Shown one piece after another: positions 11,904 through 17,361 of a stretch of DNA of 17,361 nt. This stretch comes from Acidobacteriota bacterium (GTDB lineage Bacteria > Acidobacteriota > Terriglobia > Terriglobales > Acidobacteriaceae), in the NCBI GenBank assembly GCA_003223595.1, contig QHVR01000411.1, forward strand, positions 1 through 17,361, written 5' to 3'. Each line of letters opens with the position of its first letter. Position 1 is the first letter of the stretch. Made by a program: the position numbers and the translations under genes. Below the pieces are notes generated by a model that saw only the letters and a list, made by a program, of their open reading frames with translations, was not told the origin of the DNA and searched no databases.

Positions 11904-14675
11904 TTGTCCACAATTTCAAATTTGGTTGTTTTTGCGATTCTGCTGTTCTGTAGCACGGGTGCTCTTGCCCAGACGCAGACCGATCTGGGCCGTTTGCGCG
12001 AGTCTTTTACGCATCCGCCCGATGGTTCCCGCATCATGATGCGCTGGTGGTGGTTTGGTCCGGCGGTCACCAAACCCGAGATCCAGCGCGAACTCGAACA
12101 GATGAAGGCGGCGGGTATCGGCGGAGTGGAAATCGCCACGTTGTACCCTCTTGCGCTCGACAATCCGGAGACCGGGTTCCGAAATCTGCCGTATCTCTCC
12201 GATCCATACATCGAAGCTTTGCATTTCGCCGCCGGGGAAGCGCACCGGCTGGGTCTCCGGCTAGATATAACGTTGGGCAGCGGCTGGCCTTTCGGCGGAC
12301 CCCAGATCCCGATCACGCGATCTGCCGGCGAAATGCGGGTTGAGAGGGTTGCCATTCCTCGCGGCGCAAAATCTATTCCGCTACCAAACATTACGTCTGG
12401 CGAGAAGTTGCTGGCAGCATTTTGGGTGGCAAATTTGCCTGACGCCGGCGATTTCCAGAACGCAAAGCCGATTAGCGGAATCGCGATGGAAAATACCCGT
12501 CTTGAAGTTCCGCCTGACGCGGCAGCTGCTCCGGCGGCTATTTTCTTTATCTCCAGCCGCACGGGCATGACAGTGAAGCGCCCCGCGCTCGGCGCCGAAG
12601 GTTTTGTCCTCGACCACTACGACGAGCGGGCGATCCAGACACACCTTCACACAGTGGGCGACCGTCTCATGCAAGCCTTTGGCGATCATCCTCCTTACGC
12701 CATCTTCAGCGACAGCCTGGAAGACAATGAGTCCGATTGGACACCGGACTTGCTGCAGGAATTTTCGCACCGGCGCGAATATGACCTGACTCCGCATCTG
12801 CTCGCTTTGATCGGCGATGCCGGACCTGACAGCGGGGCAATCCGCCACGATTGGGGCAAGACCCTTACCGAGTTGGCGAACGATAATTATCTGCGGCCGT
12901 TGCAACAATGGGCCACGCAACACCACACCTTTTTGCGATCGCAAACCTACGGCACTCCCCCGGTGACGCTCTCCAGCAACCGGTACGTCGATCTTCCCGA
13001 AGGAGAGGGGAAAGCAACTCTGCAGATGTGGCGGCAATTTTCGGACACGCGATGGGCCGCATCGGCGGGACACTTGTTCGGGAAACCAGTCATCTCATCG
13101 GAGATCTGGACGTGGCTGCACTCTCCCGCATTCCGGGCTACGCCCCTGGACATGAAGGCTGAAGCCGATCTGCATTTTCTGCAAGGGATCAATCAACTGG
13201 TGGGCCACGGCTGGCCGTACTCGCCGGAGAACGCAGGCGATCCGGGATGGCGGATGTACGCCGCTGGCGCCTTCAATGCGCACAATCCCTGGTCGTTCGC
13301 TATGCCCGACCTGGCAGCCTATCTGCAACGCGTAAGTTTCGCTTTGCGTCAAGGGCAACCGGCAAACGATGTCGCGCTGCTCTTGCCGAATGATGATGCT
13401 TGGGCGAACTTCACCGTCTCTGTCCCGCCGCAGAAAGGATCCAACACGCGCGAAGAAGGGGGCAGCATCGATGAGTCAATGCCAAAACTGCTCGGCCCCC
13501 AGGTAATTCCTCAAATTTTGGATGTCGGCTTCAACCTCGACTTCATCGACGCCGATGCCATTGATGCCCTGGGCATCTCTTATCCTGTGCTGATTTTGCC
13601 TGCGGTTGAGCGCCTCCCCGTCGCCACCTACAAGAAAATCGAGCAGTACGCCCTGCGCGGCGGCATCGTGCTCGCGACACGGCATCTGCCTTCCAGCGCG
13701 CCCGGATTCTTGAATGCGGCACCTGAGACGGAAGAAATCCGTCAAATCTCACAACGACTGTTCGGCGGCAAGCAGGCCTCAGGTCATTTTCTCCAAGATG
13801 AGTCGCAACTCGGAAGCGTGCTCGCGGCTCTCACCAAACCGGATGTCGTCTTTTCCCCACGCACGCCCGAGATCGGTTTCATTCATCGGCGCCTGAGTTT
13901 TGGCGATCTCTACTTCATCGCGAACACGAGCAACCGTGCACGTACGGTTCACGCCAATTTCCGGCAACATGGAAATTATGCGGAATCGTGGGATCCCTTC
14001 ACCGGGCAGATTTCGAGACTGAAGAATGCGTCTGACGTCGAGCTTCCATTCCAGCCCTATGAATCGCGCTTGATCTTCTTTACGAATGCCGACGAACGGC
14101 TGCCACCCTGGTCGCCACCTCAAACAGATTCGGGCACAAGCATCGATCTCTCCCTCCGGTGGAAGGTGACCTTCAATGCTTCGAAACAGGCGATCCACAT
14201 GTCGCGCCTGCACTCCTGGAGCGACGAAGAGAAATTCAAATACTACTCGGGCGAAGTTACCTACGAAAAAACCTTCGAACTCCCCGTTCCAGGGCCTGGA
14301 TCTAGAGCAGTGTTGGACTTCGGGGAAGGTATGCCTGTGCCAATCCCCGATCCGCTGCCCACGTTCAATATGCGCGCTTACCTGGAAAGTCCCGTGCGAG
14401 AGGCGGCCGACGTGTACGTAAACGGCCAGCACGTCGGCGTAGTGTGGCATCCGCCGTACAGCATCGATGTGAAATCGTTTTTGAAACCTGGGCAGAACGA
14501 TCTGCGCATCGTGGTTGGGAATACGGCCATCAACCAGCTTGCAGGTCAGTCGCTCCCTGATTATCGTCTGCTGAACGACCGCTATGGTCAGCGCTTCGTG
14601 CCGCAAGGCATGGACCACCTGCAATCGCTTCCGTCCGGTATCGTCAGTGGTCTCTGCCTGAGATTAACGCCATAG
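11904..14675 (+). CDS. Secreted glycoside hydrolase, GH106-like (alpha-L-rhamnosidase)
   Basis: A 923-residue protein. A signal peptide (residues 1-22, cleavage after ALA) sends it out of the cytoplasm. The N-terminal catalytic part has PPDGSRIMMRWWWFGP (38-53), GIGGVEIATLYPL (71-83) and DITLGSGWPFGGPQ (121-134), which match GH106-type rhamnosidases. Later YAIFSDSLEDNESDW and GHGWPYSPE lie in the barrel. The C-terminal third has beta-sandwich modules; YSGEVTYEKTFELP (about 778) and VYVNGQHVGVVWHPPYSID (about 835-853) resemble the sugar-binding domain seen in GH2 and GH106. It probably removes rhamnose from pectin-like or flavonoid glycosides. TTG 11904 is preceded by GGGGACGG. The last residues (PSGIVSGLCLRLTP) differ from the expected PSGLLGPV-type end. 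No SusC/D pair or other GH is adjacent. Confidence 0.85.
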   Translation: MSTISNLVVFAILLFCSTGALAQTQTDLGRLRESFTHPPDGSRIMMRWWWFGPAVTKPEIQRELEQMKAAGIGGVEIATLYPLALDNPETGFRNLPYLSDPYIEALHFAAGEAHRLGLRLDITLGSGWPFGGPQIPITRSAGEMRVERVAIPRGAKSIPLPNITSGEKLLAAFWVANLPDAGDFQNAKPISGIAMENTRLEVPPDAAAAPAAIFFISSRTGMTVKRPALGAEGFVLDHYDERAIQTHLHTVGDRLMQAFGDHPPYAIFSDSLEDNESDWTPDLLQEFSHRREYDLTPHLLALIGDAGPDSGAIRHDWGKTLTELANDNYLRPLQQWATQHHTFLRSQTYGTPPVTLSSNRYVDLPEGEGKATLQMWRQFSDTRWAASAGHLFGKPVISSEIWTWLHSPAFRATPLDMKAEADLHFLQGINQLVGHGWPYSPENAGDPGWRMYAAGAFNAHNPWSFAMPDLAAYLQRVSFALRQGQPANDVALLLPNDDAWANFTVSVPPQKGSNTREEGGSIDESMPKLLGPQVIPQILDVGFNLDFIDADAIDALGISYPVLILPAVERLPVATYKKIEQYALRGGIVLATRHLPSSAPGFLNAAPETEEIRQISQRLFGGKQASGHFLQDESQLGSVLAALTKPDVVFSPRTPEIGFIHRRLSFGDLYFIANTSNRARTVHANFRQHGNYAESWDPFTGQISRLKNASDVELPFQPYESRLIFFTNADERLPPWSPPQTDSGTSIDLSLRWKVTFNASKQAIHMSRLHSWSDEEKFKYYSGEVTYEKTFELPVPGPGSRAVLDFGEGMPVPIPDPLPTFNMRAYLESPVREAADVYVNGQHVGVVWHPPYSIDVKSFLKPGQNDLRIVVGNTAINQLAGQSLPDYRLLNDRYGQRFVPQGMDHLQSLPSGIVSGLCLRLTP

Positions 14676-14718
14676 AACTGGCGTTCGACCCGGAGCCCTC
14701 GCCTCTTGCAGCGGCGAA

Positions 14719-15123
14719 CTAGAGCGACTCCAGGAGATTGGGCGGGGCACTCAATGCCAAAGAATGGTTTGGCCCCACGGCCTCTCGGAGTAGGACGGAG
14801 ATCTGCGCCTCAAGCTTCTGGCACGCGCCGAGCGCGAAGCCGATGAACCGAAATGGTTGAAAATAACCCATGCCGCCGCGCATGGGAAACAGCATTTCGG
14901 CTTTGCCTTGCAACAAACCAGCCCCGACTTGAAAGCTCAACAGCACCTTCGTGCGTTCGTCGATGTAGGGCGTCAATTCCAGCAGCCCACCCGTAGTTGA
15001 CAAACGGTACAGCTTGCCGGCGTGCAGGCGTTTGTTTTCCAGTTGGATCGTAATGGGAACGCTTTCGCGCAAGCTTACCCTGGGGGCGCGGACCGCGCGA
15101 TACATTGGCGACAATGGGCTCAT
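14719..15123 (-). CDS. PilZ-like protein with degenerate binding motif
   Basis: A 134-residue protein from ATG 15123 (a TTG two codons upstream, 15129, is also possible). RxxxR is visible (RVSLR), then strands VPITIQLENKRLHAGKLY, and the second motif reads RLSTTGGLLEL. The usual [D/N]xSxxG has Arg in place of Asp/Asn, so c-di-GMP binding may be lost or changed. The end (REAVGPNHSLALSAPPNLLESL) is a helix plus tail. It is the last gene of a minus-strand row, 18 bp after the small zinc protein and following a response regulator. Function as an effector within that row is inferred. Confidence 0.7.
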   Translation of the reverse strand: MSPLSPMYRAVRAPRVSLRESVPITIQLENKRLHAGKLYRLSTTGGLLELTPYIDERTKVLLSFQVGAGLLQGKAEMLFPMRGGMGYFQPFRFIGFALGACQKLEAQISVLLREAVGPNHSLALSAPPNLLESL

Positions 15124-15141
15124 AACCAAACCAGAAACTGA

Positions 15142-15342
15142 TTAATGCGAAACGTACTGCAAATCACTGCCGGGCACGTGCTCGCTGTGTACCCGATTCG
15201 TGCGTTTCATTCCATTCCAGTCGTACTCGTAGGCGACGCCACAACCGAGGCACACCTGGTAGTGATGTCCATTGCTGTCGATGCGCGGCCACGAGAACCG
15301 GTGGGTGCAGGTTTGGCGAAGGATCAGTTTCAAGAGCTTCAA
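15142..15342 (-). CDS. Small zinc-binding-like protein, 66 residues
   Basis: A short basic protein with CTHRFSWPRIDSNGHHYQVC and LGCGVAYEYDWNGMKRT. The CxH (Cys12, His14) and CxxC (Cys31, Cys34) pairs would form one zinc site. I recall similar short proteins in acidobacteria but no function for them. The start TTG 15340-15342 overlaps the TGA stop (15339-15341) of the response regulator, so translation is probably coupled. A downstream ATG is absent, so TTG is the only option. PilZ follows after 18 bp. Confidence 0.7.
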   Translation of the reverse strand: MKLLKLILRQTCTHRFSWPRIDSNGHHYQVCLGCGVAYEYDWNGMKRTNRVHSEHVPGSDLQYVSH

Positions 15343-15767
15343 TGGGTCACTCCCTGGTTGCGGCTCTTCCAGTGGTCGAGCCAGCGCGAGAAAAACGGTT
15401 TGTGTTGCCCTTCCAGCAGGCCTTTCAGCGAGGAGAGAAGGATGTTCGGGGGTTGGGACTTTGATAAGAAGGTGTCAACCGATTTCAGCTTGTTCGCGGG
15501 CAGCGGCCCGTAGGCCGACAATAGCATGATGGGCACTCGCGAGTTGATGCTCTTCATCTTGGCCGCAACCACGTCGCCCCGCATGCCCGGCATCTGGTAA
15601 TCGAGCACTACTGCATCGATGATTCGCGAGCGGAACAGCCGCAGACCGTCATCCCAGCCCGTTGCCTCCAGCACTTCGTAGCCGCTTTGTTCCAGGAATA
15701 TCTTGCGCCCGATCAGTCCACTCCAGTGGTCGTCGATACACAGAATTGTTGCCTTCGCGCGGGACAT
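15339..15767 (-). CDS. Single-domain response regulator (receiver)
   Basis: A 142-residue CheY-like receiver with no output domain. The acidic pocket Asp12-Asp13 (CIDDHW), phosphoacceptor Asp56 (VVLDYQMPGM), switch residue Ser84 (LLSAYG) and Lys103 (FLSKSQPP) are all present. The last 30 residues (EGQHKPFFSRWLDHWKSRNQGVTH) are a basic extension past the domain. It would be phosphorylated by a histidine kinase not in the window. ATG 15767 has GAGGAG 4 nt upstream. It heads the minus-strand row with the zinc protein and PilZ. A role in passing a phospho-signal to surface or motility functions is plausible but inferred. Confidence 0.9.
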   Translation of the reverse strand: MSRAKATILCIDDHWSGLIGRKIFLEQSGYEVLEATGWDDGLRLFRSRIIDAVVLDYQMPGMRGDVVAAKMKSINSRVPIMLLSAYGPLPANKLKSVDTFLSKSQPPNILLSSLKGLLEGQHKPFFSRWLDHWKSRNQGVTH

Positions 15768-15943
15768 ACACTCCTCACTCTGTATCCTCTGAGTTGTTCA
15801 GCGAAGCGGGTTCCACAGAGACATCCGCTTGCTGGACTACGAAGTGGTGGGCAAGTCGATTTTGTACCGGGTCATGTATTACGACAAATTACCAATGGGC
15901 ACTTGACTGGCAGTTACCCCCTTTGGAGTTTCGACGTTCACGC

Positions 15944-15998
15944 TTCGTGTTTCGGGGATTCTGGAAACTTGAAACACGAAACTCGAAAACTCGAAACC
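15944..15998. repeat. GAAACTCGA-type repeat with 10-bp inverted arms
   Basis: TTCGTGTTTC (15944-15953) is exactly complementary to GAAACACGAA (15971-15980). The right arm continues as near-tandem copies ACTCGAAA and ACTCGAAACC. This is low-complexity intergenic sequence with no coding potential. Confidence 0.5.
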
Positions 15999-16084
15999 TT
16001 GGATCCTGGTCAGCAGCGCACATCGCACCGAGCTAAACCCTGCAAGTCCTTTCACCAGGGTCTTTCTACTCCTCGACTTATCTC

Positions 16085-16106
16085 TATAGCACCTTGGTGC
16101 TATACA
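16085..16106 (+). promoter_or_regulatory. Operator-like palindrome overlapping an extended -10 box
   Basis: TATAGCACC (16085-16093) and GGTGCTATA (16096-16104) are perfectly complementary across TT. The right arm contains TGCTATACA, resembling an extended -10 (TGnTATAAT). No good -35 is present. A repressor bound here would block transcription toward 16110. The regulator is unknown. Confidence 0.4.
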
Positions 16107-16109
16107 TGG

Positions 16110-16229
16110 CACGGGCGAGCCATTTACCGGAGCGCACCCCAAAGCTACAGTAGTCCTCGAGCAGCACTTGGGGGAGGGCTGATCAACAGACGCCCAAGAC
16201 TCAGCAGTGAGTCTGGGGCGTTTTGTTTT
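16110..16229 (+). ncRNA. Candidate structured RNA ending in a strong terminator
   Basis: About 120 nt between the operator-like palindrome and a strong terminator. CCCCAAAG (16137-16144) can pair with CTTGGGG (16167-16173). No reading frame fits. It could be a free small RNA or a leader whose terminator attenuates the sugar isomerase gene 200 bp downstream. No known riboswitch class was recognised. The 5' end is a guess from the promoter-like element. Confidence 0.35.
16190..16229 (+). terminator. Strong rho-independent terminator
   Basis: ACGCCC-A-AGACTCA (16190-16203) pairs with TGAGTCT-G-GGGCGT (16208-16221) with a single A/G mismatch and a 4-nt loop. TTTTGTTTT follows (16221-16229). No coding gene ends just upstream on the + strand, so it must serve a non-coding transcript or leader. 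Confidence 0.85.
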
Positions 16230-16270
16230 GCCCACAAATATCCCCAGTAGCGACAGCCCCATGGATCTCC

Positions 16271-16314
16271 TGTAGCGACAGCCGCCCCGGCTGTCTGGCC
16301 GAGCGAAGCTCGGC
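16271..16314 (+). repeat. REP-like double hairpin with 5' GTAG, copy 2
   Basis: TGTAGCG is followed by hairpin ACAGCCG-CCC-CGGCTGT (16278-16294) and hairpin GCCGAGC-GAA-GCTCGGC (16298-16314), both with perfect 7-bp stems. It matches 7492-7535 (opposite strand) at 39 of 44 positions. A truncated further copy, GTAGCGACAGCCCC, lies at 16247-16260, 24 bp upstream. Confidence 0.8.
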
Positions 16315-16429
16315 AGGGTCTTCGTGATCCCATGCACTCTCTACTCGGCGTACTCGGATTACCCTCGATCCCTTCCTAAGTGATAGATTTATTGGCACCC
16401 TTCGTGAGAAACGAGTTGAGGGTTTCTGC

Positions 16430-17361
16430 ATGTCCACTCCCATTGCACGTCGCGAATTCCTCGCTGGCATGGCCGCCATGAGCGCGGCTCACGCTATCCC
16501 CACGTTCGGAGCGACTAAGTATTCCAACTCGCCTTTTCGGGTCGCAGTCATCAATGACGAGATCTCGCAGGATTTCGGTCACGTCTGCGAAGTGGCGGCT
16601 CGCGATTTCGGCATGCGCTGGATCGAGCTTCGCAGCATGTGGAAAAAGAACATCGTCAGCCTCGACGAAAAGGAAGTCGCGGAAGCCCGCCGCATCATCG
16701 AGAAGAATCAGCTCAAGGTTACCGATATCGCCAGCCCGCTATTTAAGGTCGATTGGCCAGGTGCTCCCAAATCGAAGTTCAGCGAGGCAAAAAGTTTCAG
16801 CGCCGCATTCGACTGGAAGCAGCAGGACGAAGTCCTGGAGCGCGCCATCGCAATGGCCAAGGCATTCGACACGGATCGCGTGCGCTGCTTCGATTTCTGG
16901 CGCCTGGAGGATCAGGCCCCCTATCGGTCTGCCATGAACGACAAATTGCGGGAAGCGGCTGAGAAGTGTGGCAAGAGTGGACTGATTCTTGTTCTGGAAA
17001 ACGAGCCGGCCTGCAACACCGCGACCGGAGCCGAGTCGGCAAGGGTTCTCACCGCGGTGCAGGCCCCGGCATTCATGTTGAACTGGGATCCAGGTAATGC
17101 TGCCGCGAGTGGCGAAATCCCATATCCCGACGGGTACAAGCTTCTGCCGAAAGACCGCATCGGGCACTGCCACTGCAAAGACGTCGTCAAAAAGGGCAAG
17201 AAGTACGACTGGGCACCCATGGGCGCCGGTCTCATCGACTGGGCAGGACAGTTCCGCGCTCTCAAGCAGGATGGATATCGCTTCGCAGTAAGTCTGGAGA
17301 CTCACTGGAACGGGGGAGGCTCTCCAGAGGAATCCACACGCAAGAGCTGGGCCGGAATGAA
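16430..17361 (+). CDS. Tat-exported sugar isomerase/epimerase-like TIM barrel (3' end outside window)
   Basis: Open from ATG 16430 to the end of the window (310 residues visible). GAGGG lies 7 nt upstream. The N-terminus MSTPIARREFLAGMAAMSAA has a twin-arginine motif (RREFLAG) and a hydrophobic stretch, so export as a folded protein is likely. The rest fits the xylose-isomerase-like TIM barrel: FRVAVINDEISQDF, FGMRWIELRSMW, LILVLENEP (Glu190), MLNWDPGN (Asp220), IGHCHCKD (His246) and VSLETHW (Glu290); these four are the likely metal ligands. Family members isomerise or epimerise sugars, inositols or related compounds; the substrate cannot be told. The acidic pair MGAGLIDW is the usual last loop motif. 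A role with the GH106-like enzyme in carbohydrate use is inferred only. Confidence 0.85.
   Translation, partial: MSTPIARREFLAGMAAMSAAHAIPTFGATKYSNSPFRVAVINDEISQDFGHVCEVAARDFGMRWIELRSMWKKNIVSLDEKEVAEARRIIEKNQLKVTDIASPLFKVDWPGAPKSKFSEAKSFSAAFDWKQQDEVLERAIAMAKAFDTDRVRCFDFWRLEDQAPYRSAMNDKLREAAEKCGKSGLILVLENEPACNTATGAESARVLTAVQAPAFMLNWDPGNAAASGEIPYPDGYKLLPKDRIGHCHCKDVVKKGKKYDWAPMGAGLIDWAGQFRALKQDGYRFAVSLETHWNGGGSPEESTRKSWAGM

Larger units (their letters stand above)
15768..16429. other. 660-bp gene-free region with stacked regulatory and repeat signals
   Basis: No credible reading frame is seen. It contains a TTCGTGTTTC/GAAACACGAA inverted repeat with GAAACTCGA-like tandem units (15944-15998), a 20-bp palindrome over a -10-like box (16085-16106), a structured stretch ending in a strong terminator (16190-16229), and one and a half GTAG repeats (16247-16314). 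Confidence 0.6.

Noticed and set aside
16031..16068. ACCCTG/CAGGGT hairpin as terminator
   Set aside because: Only a 6-bp stem with a 13-nt loop and a broken T-run.
16098..16125. Sigma-54 promoter (TGGCAC near 16107)
   Set aside because: The -12 GC does not fall at the required distance and the TTGC box is absent.
15662..16250. Plus-strand frames of 120-190 residues across the gap after the response regulator
   Set aside because: No domain, no ribosome site, and they run through repeats, a palindrome and a terminator.
15768..16429. c-di-GMP (GEMM), cobalamin, TPP or fluoride riboswitch
   Set aside because: Looked for because of the signalling genes and terminator; none of the conserved core sequences I know was found.
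1..17361. CRISPR array, toxin-antitoxin pair, or phage module
   Set aside because: No regularly spaced repeats, no small gene pairs with such motifs, and no phage-like proteins were seen.

Overview
The window most likely comes from an acidobacterium, probably a soil lineage of the Terriglobia/Koribacter type; this is inferred from content, with no database check. The pointers are a futalosine-pathway menaquinone gene, a DUF6599-type exported protein, a DUF4760-like protein, a small CxH/CxxC zinc protein, an Flp pilin, GH106-type and Tat-exported TIM-barrel carbohydrate genes, frequent GTG/TTG starts, moderately high GC, and gaps between genes rich in palindromic repeats.

Layout. Positions 1-3976 run mostly on the + strand: the 3' end of topA (five zinc fingers), a DUF4760-like gene, a 55-residue membrane peptide, bioY (biotin uptake), mqnD (menaquinone synthesis) and a HAD phosphatase. 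A minus-strand NAD-dependent epimerase meets the HAD gene stop-to-stop. A divergent GAF/HD-GYP c-di-GMP phosphodiesterase follows (4994-6277). From 9262 down to 6302 everything is on the minus strand: PilZ, Flp pilin, a pilin-like anchored protein, nuoB, a Rieske ferredoxin and a DUF2306 membrane protein. A DUF6599 protein (9472-10644) is followed by a gap that holds a convincing small-RNA unit (promoter, about 90 nt, intrinsic terminator). After it come a zinc-ribbon membrane protein, tRNA-Thr(CGT) with its own promoter, and a large secreted GH106-like rhamnosidase. A minus-strand trio follows (response regulator, small zinc protein, PilZ). A 660-bp gap carries an operator-like palindrome, a strong terminator and repeats. 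The window ends inside a Tat-exported sugar isomerase/epimerase-like gene.

How the genes fit together. Three genes belong to c-di-GMP signalling families (HD-GYP and two PilZ proteins). One PilZ gene lies 12 bp upstream of the Flp pilin, which suggests c-di-GMP control of pili. MqnD, NuoB and the Rieske protein fit a menaquinone-linked respiratory chain. The GH106-like enzyme and the TIM-barrel protein point to plant or microbial polysaccharide use.

The most interesting material lies between genes: two candidate small RNAs, a double-hairpin repeat preceded by GTAG (a REP signature) present in two copies 9 kb apart, a TGAGC/GCTCA repeat family, and a long CACAGAGG palindrome. No CRISPR array, integrase, transposase or recognisable defence system is visible.
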